A stretch of DNA of 64,000 nucleotides from Anaerolineae bacterium (GTDB lineage Bacteria; Chloroflexota; Anaerolineae; Aggregatilineales; JAFGMM01), in contig JAOSJO010000023.1 of assembly GCA_027494055.1 (NCBI GenBank), positions 248,001-312,000 on the forward strand, written 5' to 3'. Under the pieces are notes generated by a model. The model searched no databases. It saw nothing but the letters and a program-made list of their open reading frames with translations, and was not told where the DNA came from. The position numbers and the translations under genes are program-made. Shown one piece after another: positions 1 to 8,182 of the stretch. Numbering within the stretch: the first letter of the stretch is position 1; each line of letters starts with the position of its first letter.

Positions 1-348
1 GAAGACGCCCTGCGGCGCGATGAGCACGTGCCGCGCGGGCATGTAGTAGTGGTAGAGGGCGTAGTTGTTGCCCAGCCCCTTCAACCCCTCGTTGAGCGCA
101 TCCTCCGGGCGGGGGATGCGCACCCAGTCGTTCGTCAGGCGCACAGCGGAAACCGCCGCGATCAGCCCGACAAGGAGCAGCAACGTCGAGAGCCAGAAGA
201 ACAACACCTGGTTCTCAAGCTGCACGTCCGGCGGGATCACCCAGAAGAACGCCATGCTCCCGATAAGGATCAGGAGCGCGACCACGAACATCACCTGACC
301 GAGACGGCGCATCCGCTTGATGCGGCGCTCGTTGACGTATATGCGCAT
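1..348 (-). CDS. Partial membrane protein, NERD-like start of cytoplasmic domain
   Basis: The reading frame begins at ATG 348 on the minus strand and runs off the window edge, giving 116 residues. A basic N-terminus (MRIYVNERRIKRMRRLGQ) is followed by two hydrophobic segments at about residues 18-38 and 48-66 separated by a short polar loop. The remainder (NNYALYHYYMPARHVLIAPQ) resembles the opening of nuclease-related NERD domains, which often follow two membrane helices in Chloroflexota proteins. The NERD assignment is inference from a short stretch; the membrane topology is directly visible. Its neighbour, the aldo/keto reductase, is divergently transcribed. Confidence 0.6.
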   Translation of the reverse strand, partial: MRIYVNERRIKRMRRLGQVMFVVALLILIGSMAFFWVIPPDVQLENQVLFFWLSTLLLLVGLIAAVSAVRLTNDWVRIPRPEDALNEGLKGLGNNYALYHYYMPARHVLIAPQGVF

Positions 349-483
349 GTGGGATCATTTCCAGTGCAGAAAGGCGAGCGCGGGGACTCTACCACATCTG
401 CGCGCACTCAGACAACCGGGCCTGCCCGCATATGTTACAATCGCGCCTGAGCTTGATACAGCATATTCAGGAGGGGCAAGATC

Positions 484-1491
484 ATGATGCAATACCGGTA
501 CATGGGCCGGACCGGCCTCAAGGTGTCGGCGCTGTGCCTGGGCTGCATGACGTTCGGCAACGAAGCCGACGAAGAAACCTCAAAGCAGATCGTCAACGCC
601 TTCATCGCCGCCGGCGGCAACTTCTTCGACACCGCCAACGTCTACAGCCGGGGCGTCTCGGAGGAAATCCTGGGGCGGGCGCTCTTCGGCCGGCGGCACG
701 AGGTGGCAGTCGCGACCAAGTTCCGCTTCGCGATGGGCGACGGCCCGAACGACCTCGGCGCGTCGCGCTTCCACATCGTCCGCAGCGTCGAGGACAGCCT
801 GCGCCGCCTCCAGACCGACTATATCGACCTGTACCAGATCCACTGCTGGGACCCCGGCACGCCGCTGGAGGAGACCATGCGCGCGCTCGACGACCTGGTG
901 CGGCAGGGGAAGGTGCTGTACCTGGGCGTCTCGAACTTCGCCGCGTGGCAGATCATGAAGGCGCTGTGCGTGAGCGAGGTCAACGGGCTGGCGCGGTTCG
1001 ACTGCCTGCAACCCCAGTACAGCCTGATCGAGCGCGAGATCGAGCGCGAGACCATCCCGCTGTGCCTGTCCGAAGGGCTGGGCATCATCCCGTGGAGTCC
1101 GCTCGGCGGCGGCTTCCTCACCGGCAAGTACACGCGCGAAGCGCAGCCGGCCGGCGCGCGCCTGACCGAAAACCGCAGCGCGCCCTGGGAGAACGTCTGG
1201 GACAAGCGCGCCACCGAGCGCAACTGGGCCACCCTCGACGTGGTGCGCGAGGTCGCCAGCGCGCACGATGTCACGCCTGCGCAGGTGGCGATTGCCTGGG
1301 TGCTGGCGCAGCCGGGCGTGACCTCTCCCATCATCGGGGCGCGCAACCTGGAACAGCTCAGCGACAACCTGGACGCGCTCGATGTCGAACTCACCGCCGA
1401 GGAGATGGCGCGCCTGGATGAAGTCAGCGCGCTGACGCCGGTCTACCCGTACCGCTTCATCAACTTCAACAGCCAGCCGCGCGCCCGGTGA
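484..1491 (+). CDS. Aldo/keto reductase family oxidoreductase
   Basis: A 335-residue NADPH-dependent aldo/keto reductase of usual family length. The catalytic tetrad is present: Asp49 and Tyr54 (FFDTANVYSRG), Lys79 (VAVATKF) and His120 (DLYQIHCWD). The N-terminal MQYRYMGRTGLKVSALCLG and the cofactor-binding C-terminal part (SPIIGARNLEQLSDNL) match the family of Tas/YajO-type soluble reductases. Substrate cannot be deduced. A Shine-Dalgarno AGGAGG lies about 9 bases before ATG 484; a second ATG directly follows. It stands alone; the next transcript is the small RNA unit at 1567. Confidence 0.92.
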   Translation: MMQYRYMGRTGLKVSALCLGCMTFGNEADEETSKQIVNAFIAAGGNFFDTANVYSRGVSEEILGRALFGRRHEVAVATKFRFAMGDGPNDLGASRFHIVRSVEDSLRRLQTDYIDLYQIHCWDPGTPLEETMRALDDLVRQGKVLYLGVSNFAAWQIMKALCVSEVNGLARFDCLQPQYSLIEREIERETIPLCLSEGLGIIPWSPLGGGFLTGKYTREAQPAGARLTENRSAPWENVWDKRATERNWATLDVVREVASAHDVTPAQVAIAWVLAQPGVTSPIIGARNLEQLSDNLDALDVELTAEEMARLDEVSALTPVYPYRFINFNSQPRAR

Positions 1492-1516
1492 CGCACCTTA
1501 AAACCTGGCGCGCGTT

Positions 1517-1546
1517 TTTCCATTTTTGCACAATGTGTGCTACACT
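1517..1546 (+). promoter_or_regulatory. Putative extended -10 promoter of the mini-ORF RNA
   Basis: TGCTACACT at 1538-1546 is an extended -10 element, with a weak TTTCCA -35 match about 18 bases upstream. It lies 20 bases before the long Shine-Dalgarno of the mini-ORF unit. The same TACACT hexamer recurs upstream of the PIG-L gene and of dnaK, so it may be the local -10 consensus. Confidence 0.4.
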
Positions 1547-1585
1547 TTCGGTATCGTTGGGTTAGTGAAAGGAGGTGGTCCAACA

Positions 1586-1615
1586 ATGTTAGGTCACAAG
1601 GGGGCGCACCCGTAG
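1586..1615 (+). CDS. Nine-residue mini-ORF (MLGHKGAHP)
   Basis: ATG TTA GGT CAC AAG GGG GCG CAC CCG TAG encodes MLGHKGAHP. GGAGG at 1571-1575 lies ten bases before the ATG and is part of GAAAGGAGGTGGTCC, which matches the anti-Shine-Dalgarno complement at all but one position. Such a strong site on so short an ORF suggests the act of translation matters, as in leader peptides. No downstream gene is obviously controlled because a terminator follows at 1687. Function unknown. Confidence 0.5.
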   Translation: MLGHKGAHP

Positions 1616-1686
1616 CCCCAACCTCACCTCTGTGAGCGTGTCCGGTTGCGGGTGCGCTCCCGACCCAAAGACTGCTCTGCAGTCGA

Positions 1687-1721
1687 ACGGTCACAGGCTA
1701 ACCCCCTGTGACCGTTTTTTT
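1687..1721 (+). terminator. Rho-independent terminator
   Basis: ACGGTCACAGG (1687-1697) and CCTGTGACCGT (1705-1715) form an 11-base stem with a short loop, followed by seven T residues. It closes the mini-ORF transcript. The 5' arm shares GGTCACA with the mini-ORF, allowing an alternative antiterminator pairing. Confidence 0.88.
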
Positions 1722-1762
1722 GCGCCTGACCCACCAGGAACGTAGCCGCTCACCTTCTGATC

Positions 1763-1841
1763 CCCGCGACTGAAGTCGCGGGCTAATTCGTATTCTGTCG
1801 GCGCTGTTCTGCGATTAACCGCCGACTTCAGTCGGCGGGTT
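1763..1841. repeat. Pair of REP-like palindromes with GACTGAAGTC core
   Basis: CCCGCGACTGAAGTCGCGGG (1763-1782) is a perfect palindrome around a GA spacer. A second palindrome at 1817-1841 has core CCGCCGACTTCAGTCGGCGG, that is, the opposite orientation. The same core recurs at 53847-53870. The rest of 1722-2026 holds only these palindromes and the promoter of the next gene. Confidence 0.75.
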
Positions 1842-1938
1842 ACGAAATATACACAACGACATGACGCCAAATGACAAGGCGAACAGATACCAGAAGCGCC
1901 GGGCAGCGTCACAGCCCTGTTATGCACTTCATGTGTTT

Positions 1939-1967
1939 TTGCCTGTTAATGCGCGCCGCGCTACACT
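1939..1967 (+). promoter_or_regulatory. Promoter of the PIG-L gene
   Basis: TTGCCT (1939-1944) and TACACT (1962-1967) are separated by 17 bases, a good housekeeping sigma match. It lies about 60 bases upstream of the PIG-L start codon. Confidence 0.6.
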
Positions 1968-2026
1968 TTCACAGTTGATTAATCGGCAGCGTGCATCGCC
2001 TCATCTGCCCGACCCGGACAACCTGA

Positions 2027-2983
2027 ATGACCATAGACCACATCTACCTATCCCCCCACCTCGACGACGCCGTGTTCTCCTGTGGCGGCCTCATCCGGCA
2101 GCAGCGCGCCAGGGGCGAGCGCGTGCTGGTCGTCACCGTGTTCACCGAGAGTCCGCCTCCAGAAAGCCTCTCCACCTTCGCGCGCACCATGCAGCGCGTC
2201 TGGACCGACCAGCTTGATCCGCTCGCCGTACGCCGCGCCGAAGACGAGGCCGCGATGCGGGCGCTCGGCGCGGAGTTCATCCACCTGAGCCACTACTCGG
2301 CGATGTACCGGACCGACGCCGACGGGAGGCACCTGTACCAGGGCGTCAGCATGTTCGGCAAGGTGAACCCTGATGAGAGCGATCTCGCGCAGACCCTGGC
2401 TGCCCAGTTCGCGCGGCTGCGCCTCGACCACCCGACGGCGACCATGTACATTCCGCTGACGGTCGGCAACCACGTGGATCACCAACAGGTCAACCTGGCC
2501 GCGCGCAACCTCCCCGGCCCGCTCCGCTACTATGAGGACTTCCCCTACGTGGTCTTCGGCGTGCTCGCACCGCTGGTCTTCCGGCTCATGGGGTTCCTGG
2601 GGCGGCTCGGCGTGCGCCCGATGGACAACCCGGACATGAAGGCGCACCCGCTCACCTGGCCGGCGCTGCTCAAGGCCTTTCACACCGCGCCGCCGCTCGT
2701 CAGCGGCCCGAAGCGCGCGCAGCGGCAGGTGGGGCGGCACATCTGGGAGGCGCAACTGTACCCCATCGACCTGGTGGCGAAGCTGCAGGATACCCTGCAC
2801 TATCCCTCGCAGGTGCGCATGGTCTTCGGCAACGAGTACAACCTGCAGCGCGCCCTGGAGGCCTACGCCCTCTCGCTGGGGCAGACCCTCGGCCTCAACA
2901 TCCCGCACGAGCGCCTGTGGACGGCGCTCGCACCGGTCCCGGTTCCCGCGCAACCGCCGCTGACAACCAAGAACCCCAGGTAG
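2027..2983 (+). CDS. PIG-L (LmbE) family deacetylase
   Basis: A 318-residue protein with the zinc-binding signature of PIG-L/LmbE N-acetylglucosamine deacetylases: SPHLDDAVFSCGG near the N-terminus and GNHVDHQQVN around residues 145-155. Family members remove N-acetyl groups from GlcNAc-linked or related amphipathic substrates (as in GPI, mycothiol or bacillithiol synthesis); the substrate here is unknown. Length is at the upper end because of an extra C-terminal helical region. It has its own promoter and appears monocistronic. The protein is probably cytoplasmic, as no signal peptide is visible. Confidence 0.88.
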   Translation: MTIDHIYLSPHLDDAVFSCGGLIRQQRARGERVLVVTVFTESPPPESLSTFARTMQRVWTDQLDPLAVRRAEDEAAMRALGAEFIHLSHYSAMYRTDADGRHLYQGVSMFGKVNPDESDLAQTLAAQFARLRLDHPTATMYIPLTVGNHVDHQQVNLAARNLPGPLRYYEDFPYVVFGVLAPLVFRLMGFLGRLGVRPMDNPDMKAHPLTWPALLKAFHTAPPLVSGPKRAQRQVGRHIWEAQLYPIDLVAKLQDTLHYPSQVRMVFGNEYNLQRALEAYALSLGQTLGLNIPHERLWTALAPVPVPAQPPLTTKNPR

Positions 2984-3007
2984 CCGGGGCGGTCGCGCCG
3001 CCCGGCG

Positions 3008-3325
3008 TCACCCGTCCTGCCCCGCCCAGAGCGAGGGCAGCGCCTCGATCTGCGCCCAGCCCGCGCCCGGCTCCACCCGCGCCACCTCCAGGTCGGTGAA
3101 ATAGTCGTCGAGCACGGCGGCCCGCTCCATCGCCAACGGCGGGCGACAGTAGTCTTCCTCTTCCCACACCGCCACGTCATCGCGCTCCAGGCGGGCGCGG
3201 CGCAGGCTGTCATCGAGCGCCGCGCCGAAGGGCCGCATCGCCGCAATCTCGCTGGCGTCGAGCCGCGCGCGCAGGTCGGCGAGCTTCTCCCACAGGGGCT
3301 TCGCACGCACCAGATAGTACGCCAT
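3008..3325 (-). CDS. Hypothetical 105-residue protein
   Basis: An acidic, mostly helical protein starting MAYYLVRAKPLWEKLADLRA, with no transmembrane segment. I do not recognise the family. GAGG lies about 7 bases before ATG 3325. Codon usage is GC-rich like the neighbours and the frame is intact, supporting a real gene. It is convergent with the PIG-L gene and lies just downstream of the tagatose-aldolase-like locus on the same strand, with 90 bases between, so it may share that transcript. Confidence 0.6.
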   Translation of the reverse strand: MAYYLVRAKPLWEKLADLRARLDASEIAAMRPFGAALDDSLRRARLERDDVAVWEEEDYCRPPLAMERAAVLDDYFTDLEVARVEPGAGWAQIEALPSLWAGQDG

Positions 3326-3415
3326 GTGTCGCCTCGCTAAACTGGCCTTTTGGGGATTGTAAGCACGGCGCGGCAGGGTTGTCCAGCGACGCGCACCGGC
3401 GGCAGGGGCCGGGTA

Positions 3416-4296
3416 TCAGAAGCCGGTGTACGCGCGGTACCAGTCTGGCCGCCCGCCGGCGGGGTGAATCAGTACGGAGCGGGGCCGGATCTCGGCGAGG
3501 TGTTGAGCGGGATCGCGGTGTCGGCGAAAGGACCCGCCCGGTCGAGCGGTGATCTCCTTCCAGATCGCCGCCCGGCGAAGCCGCTGCGCCCGCGGACCAC
3601 GCGCACCTGCGCGCGTAGGTCTCAAGTCCACGCCCGCGTGAGCAGCACCCAGGCACGGCGTCGCCGCGCTGACGCCTCACACGCCGCTCGCCAGGTGTCC
3701 GGTCGAAGGCGACATCGACCGGAATTCGAGCTCAGCACTCCGCGGAGGGCGAGAGCCGCCGCGCGTCTCGCGCACGATCTCGGGCGCTCGCCGCGAACTG
3801 GGCGCCCGCTTCGGCGTCGGCTCAAGACTATACAAAGCGGCTCCACGAACACGGAGGTCGAAGCGGTGGCACGTGTCCAACCTCCTGACCTCGCACTCCA
3901 CCGCCTCGCAGCGCGCCCGACTCGGGTGGTAGTACGCCAGCAGCTTGACCGCCGACGCCCCGCGCGCCTGATCTTGCCGATATCCCAGTCGGCTCGAACC
4001 CGATGCGGCGGCGCGTCGGCTCGCCGAGGTAGCCGTCCTGCTCCAGCGGCATCAGCAGCCCGGTGCGCCCGATCAACTGCATCGCCGGGCGCAGGTGTAG
4101 TTCGGGTCGAGCAGCACGGCGCTCAGGTACGCGCACGCCCCACCACGTCGGACTTGAGGCGCACGATGTCATCGTAGGACGCGGTCGGCAGCATCGCGCG
4201 CAGGCTGCCGCGATGGTCGATTGCCAGGATCGTGAAGACGCCCTCCCGGTGCTCTCGCCTTGAGGCCGCGCACCGACCCGGCGTAACTGTTTGCAT
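3416..4296 (-). pseudogene. Tagatose-1,6-bisphosphate aldolase-like gene, several frameshifts
   Basis: Reading from ATG 4296 (Shine-Dalgarno AGGAGG) gives GVFTILAIDHRGSLRAML and DIVRLKSDVV. The frame then hits a stop, but neighbouring frames continue with LSAVLLDPNYTC, then AMQLIGRTGLLMPLEQDGYL, and end with RPRSVLIHPAGGRPDWYR. These are class I tagatose/fructulose-bisphosphate aldolase (LacD-type) motifs. At least four indels are needed to rejoin them, and the middle (about 3640-3990) is hard to read in any one frame. The summed length of about 293 codons is somewhat short for LacD. The PfkB kinase starts 5' of it with only 15 bases between, consistent with a kinase-aldolase sugar-phosphate pathway. 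It may be a decayed gene or an error-rich stretch. Confidence 0.7.
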
Positions 4297-4311
4297 CGCC
4301 GGCCTCCTCGC

Positions 4312-5265
4312 TCACGCCCCGGCATGACGCCGCATGAAGGCCCACACCTCGTCGAGGCTGCGCGCGCCGCTCATCGTCCCCTGCTGGGTCACGGCCAATG
4401 CGCCGCACGCATTGGCGAAGCGCGCCGCCTCCGCGGGCGGGTCGCCGGCAAGCCAGCGGAACAGGAACCCCGCGTCGAAGCAGTCGCCGGCGCCGGTCGG
4501 ATCCACCTCTTCCACCGGGAAGGCCGGCACATGCACCGCGCCGTCGCGTGTGTAGACCGCGCAGCCGTCCCCGCCGCGCGTCACGATCACCACCCGCGAG
4601 GGCTTGTCCGCCAGCAGCGCCGCGACCGCGTCCTCGGTCGTATCCGTCCCGGTGAGCAGCCGCGCCTCCTCGTCGGTGGGGATGATGACATCCGCCGCCG
4701 CGACGAAAGGCGCGAACACCTCCCGCGCGCGCGCGTTGGGCATCAGTTGCGGGCGCAGGTTCGGGTCAAAACTGAACCGCGCGCCGGCCTGCTGCGCCAG
4801 CGCCAGCGCGCGGCGCGCGGTCGCCAGCGCGTCGTCATGGATGGAAAGCGTCGATCCCATCAGGTGCAGCACACCCAGCCCCTCGAACCAGGCCGGGTCG
4901 AGCAGGTCTGGCGTGAGCTGTCCGCTGGCGGCGTGCCGCATGTGGAACACGAAATCGCGCGCGCCGCCGGTGAAGTACGCCACGAACGCGACGCCTGTCG
5001 TGCGCCCCGGCAGCACGCGCACGCCGCGCGTGTCCACGCCATCGCTGCGAAGCTGCGCGATGAAACACTGCCCAAAGGCGTCATCGCCAATCGCCCCGAC
5101 GCCCGCCACCCGCGCGCCGAGCCGCGCCGCCTGCACGGCGAAGATGAACGGCGCGCCGCTCGGATACGGCCCGGTAAACGGGCCAGGCCGGTCGAGCGGC
5201 TGGTCCAAACCGGTGCGCATGATCTCGACCAGCGCCTCGCCAACCGTCAGGATGTCAAACGCCAT
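4312..5265 (-). CDS. PfkB family carbohydrate kinase
   Basis: A 317-residue ribokinase/PfkB-fold sugar kinase. The first signature lies in SGAPFIFAVQAARLGARVAG with GAIGDDAFG. The second PfkB signature DPTGAGDCFDAGF carries the GAGD anion hole and catalytic Asp. Likely substrates are a hexose, 2-keto-3-deoxygluconate or tagatose-6-phosphate; the adjacent LacD-like aldolase favours a tagatose-6-phosphate or similar role, by inference. It is intact and is the first gene of a minus-strand pair with the aldolase. Confidence 0.88.
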   Translation of the reverse strand: MAFDILTVGEALVEIMRTGLDQPLDRPGPFTGPYPSGAPFIFAVQAARLGARVAGVGAIGDDAFGQCFIAQLRSDGVDTRGVRVLPGRTTGVAFVAYFTGGARDFVFHMRHAASGQLTPDLLDPAWFEGLGVLHLMGSTLSIHDDALATARRALALAQQAGARFSFDPNLRPQLMPNARAREVFAPFVAAADVIIPTDEEARLLTGTDTTEDAVAALLADKPSRVVIVTRGGDGCAVYTRDGAVHVPAFPVEEVDPTGAGDCFDAGFLFRWLAGDPPAEAARFANACGALAVTQQGTMSGARSLDEVWAFMRRHAGA

Positions 5266-5454
5266 TTCGGGTTACTCCACTCGGAGCAGTCGTGCGAGGG
5301 CCCAAGATGGCAGCCGGCCAGGCCACATCTTGCCGCGAAGTCTACAATTGCGTTTGGGCTTTGTCAAGGCATCCTGGTACATTTGAGGGGAAACAGAAAT
5401 CGATCCACTGCCGCTAGCGTCGGTTTCCGAGAGCACTTCAGGAGGCGCCCGCCG

Positions 5455-5886
5455 ATGGACCCAAAGGAACAGACGGCACACCGTGCCGGCGAGTTGATGG
5501 CGCAGGGCTACAACTGAGCGGAGGCGACAGTACTCGCCGTGAGCGAGCACCTGTTCGGTACAGTCGACGCCCACACCATCCGCATGTGCACGGGCCTGGG
5601 CGGCGGAGTCGGCGGGACGCACGAGGAACTGTGCGGCGCGCTGAGCGGGGGCGTCCTGGTCATCGGCGCGGCGCACGGGCGCGCGCGCCCGGACGACGAC
5701 GCCAGCCCGTGCAGGGCGCTGGTCGCCGCCTTCCGGGAGCGCTTCATCGACGTGTTTGGCGCCACCCGCTGCCAGGACCTCCGCGACCGTGGCTTCGGCT
5801 CCACCGAGACGCCGTGCCGCGTGGTGGTCATGGCGACGACCCTCCTCCTGTTGGACATGCTGGCGCAGGGTGAGCAGGGAAACTGA
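5455..5886 (+). CDS. C-GCAxxG-C-C family redox protein, candidate selenoprotein (UGA at codon 21)
   Basis: From ATG 5455 (GGAGG upstream) the frame reads MDPKEQTAHRAGELMAQGYN, then TGA at 5515-5517, then AEATVLAVSEHLFG without any change of frame. This family has GYNCAE at that place, so TGA exactly replaces the first conserved cysteine. The later motif residues are present: a GLGGGVGGTHEELCGALSGG stretch and two downstream cysteines (SPCRAL, ATRCQDL). Unlike other broken genes in the window, no indel is needed. C-GCAxxG-C-C proteins are known to include selenocysteine forms, so readthrough as Sec is plausible; a Cys-to-stop substitution error is the alternative. Total 143 codons. A thiol redox role is inferred. 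Confidence 0.72.
5518..5544 (+). promoter_or_regulatory. Candidate bacterial SECIS hairpin after UGA
   Basis: Directly after TGA 5515-5517, GGCGA (5523-5527) pairs with TCGCC (5534-5538) around the loop CAGTAC, which has a G followed by U as in bacterial SECIS loops. The outer bases GC (5518-5519) and GC (5543-5544) could extend it with an internal loop. The loop starts about ten bases after the UGA, closer than is typical, so support is moderate. Confidence 0.4.
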
Positions 5887-5905
5887 GTTTGCGAAGGAGC
5901 GAGCC

Positions 5906-6853
5906 GTGCAAATCAGCGGCATCCACCACATCACCGCCATTGCGGGGAACCCGCAGCAGAACGTAGACTTCTACACCGCCGTGCTTGGCCTGCGCATGGT
6001 CAAGCTCACGGTGAACTTCGACGATCCGGGCACGTATCACCTGTACTACGGCAACGAGGTCGGCCACCCCGGCACGGTGCTCACGTTCTTCCCGTTCCGT
6101 GACGCGCCCAAAGGCCGCCGGGGCACCGGCCAGGCGACCACCATCGCCTTCTCCATCCCCGAAGGCGCGATGGGTTACTGGATCGACCACTTCAAGGGGC
6201 ACAACGTCCCGTTCGAGAATCCGGAAGCGCGCTTCGACGAGGAGGCGCTCGTGTTCTACGACCCGGACGGGCTGAAGCTCGAACTCGTGGCCTACGCCGA
6301 CGACGACCGCCTTCCCTGGGAGGGCGGGCCGGTCCCGCCCGAAAGGGCGATCCTGGGGTTTTACAGCGTCGCGCTCTCGGAAGAAGGCTACGAGCGCACG
6401 GCGGCGCTGCTCACCGAGACGCTTGGCTTCCGCGCGACGCAGGAACACGGCGACCGCTACCGCTACGAGGCGGGCGCGGGCGGTCCGGGCGCGGTGGTTG
6501 ACGTCCTCTGCCACCCCACCGAGATAGCGAGCCGCGTCGCGGTGGGCACGGTGCATCACGTGGCGTGGCGCACACCCGACGACGACGCGCAGGCCGCCTG
6601 GCGCAAGACCATCGCCGCGCTTGGCTACAACGTCACGCCGGTGATGGATCGCCAGTACTTCCACTCGATCTACTTCCGCGAGCCGGGAGGCGTGCTCTTC
6701 GAGATCGCGACCGACCCGCCGGGCTTCACGAAGGACGAGACGGTTGCCGAACTGGGCAGCGGTCTCAAGCTCCCGCCCTGGCTGGAACCACGCCGGGACC
6801 TGATCGCGCAAGCCCTGCCGCCGCTCTGGCTGCCGGGAGAAGGCAGCCAATGA
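5906..6853 (+). CDS. Ring-cleaving dioxygenase, glyoxalase family (MhqO-like)
   Basis: A 315-residue protein made of two vicinal-oxygen-chelate (glyoxalase) modules. It starts at GTG 5906 after AAGGAG. The first module opens with QISGIHHITAIAGNPQQNVDF and the second with GFYSVALSEEGYERTAALL; metal ligands are expected at His of IHHIT, His of VGTVHHVAW and Glu of GVLFEIATD, all present. The family includes MhqA/MhqO, non-haem iron enzymes acting on hydroquinones. It overlaps the following hydrolase by ATGA (6850-6853), reproducing the mhqO-mhqD pairing seen elsewhere. A role in quinone or electrophile detoxification is inferred. Confidence 0.88.
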   Translation: MQISGIHHITAIAGNPQQNVDFYTAVLGLRMVKLTVNFDDPGTYHLYYGNEVGHPGTVLTFFPFRDAPKGRRGTGQATTIAFSIPEGAMGYWIDHFKGHNVPFENPEARFDEEALVFYDPDGLKLELVAYADDDRLPWEGGPVPPERAILGFYSVALSEEGYERTAALLTETLGFRATQEHGDRYRYEAGAGGPGAVVDVLCHPTEIASRVAVGTVHHVAWRTPDDDAQAAWRKTIAALGYNVTPVMDRQYFHSIYFREPGGVLFEIATDPPGFTKDETVAELGSGLKLPPWLEPRRDLIAQALPPLWLPGEGSQ

Positions 6854-7532
6854 CGGCGACAGTCGACCGCATCGGCGACATCGCCGGGCCGCACCGGGGG
6901 CAGCCGGTGCTGGCCGCCGGCGCGCCTCTCAGCACGGCGCGGGCGGCGATGGTGATGCTGCACGGGCGCGGCGGCAGCGGCCAGGACATCCTGGACATGG
7001 CCGTCCACTTCGAACAGCCGGGGTTCGCCTACCTTGCGCCGAGCGCCGCCGGCAATACCTGGTACCCGAACAGCTTCCTCGCGCCGCTGGCGAGCAACGA
7101 GCCGAAGCTGTCATCGGGGCTGGCCGTCATCGGCGACCTGCTCGGCCAACTGGAGGCGGCGGGCCTCCCCCGGCGCGCGCCGTGCTTGTGGGGTTCTCGC
7201 AGGGCGCGTGCCTGGCGCTGGAGTACGCCGCGCGGCACGCCCGGCGCTATGGCGGCGTGGCTGCGCTCAGCGGCGGCCTCATCGGCCCGGAGGTCGCGCC
7301 GCCCGTCGATGCCGGGTCGCTGGCGGGGACGCCGGTCTTTCTGGGGTGCAGCGACGTGGACCCGCACATCCCGCTCGCGCGCGTGCAGGTCAGCGCATCG
7401 GTGATGCGGGACCTCGGCGGCGACGTGACCGCGCGCATCTACCCCGGCCTCGGCCACGTCATCAACCAGGACGAGATCGACTCGGTCAACGCGATGCTGG
7501 CGGCGCTTCTGACTAGCGCGCACCCCCGATAG
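6850..7532 (+). CDS. Phospholipase/carboxylesterase (MhqD-like), one frameshift
   Basis: From the ATGA overlap at 6850 the frame gives MTATVDRIGDIAGPHRGQP and MVMLHGRGGSGQDIL (oxyanion loop). Near 7180 the frame changes, and the protein continues with VLVGFSQGACLALEYAARHA, which holds the nucleophile GFSQG. Asp (CSDVDPHIP) and His (GLGHVINQDE) of the triad follow. Joined length is about 227 residues, normal for the alpha/beta-hydrolase family. A one-base indel in the CCCCC run around 7168-7180 explains the break. It is translationally coupled to the MhqO-like gene, and its product probably hydrolyses small esters or adducts. Confidence 0.82.
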
Positions 7533-7547
7533 GCCGGCGGCGCGCCG

Positions 7548-8182
7548 ATGCCCAGGCAGAACCGCGTAACGCCCTTCGGGGAGATCGTGGCCTACCCGGA
7601 GCGCGGCCTGTTCATGGGCAACCGGGGGATTCTCGTCGATGCGCACGGGAACCTGACCCGCCGCCGCTGGTCCTCGCCCGCGTGGATCACGTGCGCGCTG
7701 GAATTCAAGGGCCGGCGGCTCCCGCTCATGGAGCCGGGCCACAACACGCAGCTCTTCTTCCTGGACGAAGCCACCGCGCTGGCCGCCGGCCACCGCCCTT
7801 GCGGCGAGTGCCGCCGCGCGGACTTCGACCGGTTCAAGGCGCTGTGGCTGGAGGCCAACGCGGCGCGCGTCGCCGGGCCGCTTCCGCGCATCGGGCAGAT
7901 TGACCGCGCCATACACGTGGAGCGCGTCCACGCCCGGCAGCGGACCCAGCTCACGTACCGGGACAGCCTCGACGCACTGGCGAACGGCGTGTTCGTCACG
8001 CTCGACGACGCGCGGGCCGCCTACCTGGTCTGGGACGGCGTGCTCTGGCGGTGGACGCGGGTGGCTACACGCAGCCGGTCAGCCGGCCCCGCAACGTGAC
8101 CGTGACCGTGCTCACCTCGCACTCGGTCGCGCGGACGCTCGCCGCTGGGTACGTCCCGGTTGTGCATGGCTCCATCCCTTGA
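7548..8182 (+). CDS. Conserved protein with HRPCGECRR motif, one frameshift
   Basis: The frame starts MPRQNRVTPFGEIVAYPERG at 7548 and runs for about 170 residues. A shift near 8058-8063 is needed to reach the C-terminus GYTQPVSRPRNVTVTVLTSH and the stop at 8180-8182. The central GHRPCGECRRADF resembles a small metal-binding or Ada-type Cys motif, and FMGNRG near the start is striking. I recognise it only as a conserved uncharacterised family of about 210 residues. It follows the MhqD-like gene by 15 bases and probably shares its transcript. Confidence 0.7.

Larger units (their letters stand above)
1567..1721 (+). ncRNA. Structured small transcript with mini-ORF and competing hairpins
   Basis: This stretch has no normal gene but is dense in RNA signals. 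A 15-base near-complete complement of the 16S 3' end (1567-1581) precedes a 9-codon ORF. The ORF segment 1600-1612 can pair over 13 positions (one G-U) with 1649-1661, enclosing a CTCAC/GTGAG hairpin (1623-1636). Two ACCTC copies at 1621-1630 could pair with GAGGT of the Shine-Dalgarno. GGTCACA at 1592-1598 repeats the left arm of the terminator at 1689-1695, so it could compete for the right arm. The unit ends with a terminator and is followed by an independently promoted gene. Identity as a known RNA family is not claimed. Confidence 0.55.

Noticed and set aside
3350..4177. A 275-codon plus-strand frame
   Set aside because: It is antisense to recognisable LacD-type aldolase fragments and is itself Arg-rich without motifs.
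4291..5517. A 408-codon plus-strand frame over the PfkB gene
   Set aside because: Arg/Ala-rich shadow of the kinase gene; it also crosses the start of the candidate selenoprotein in another frame.
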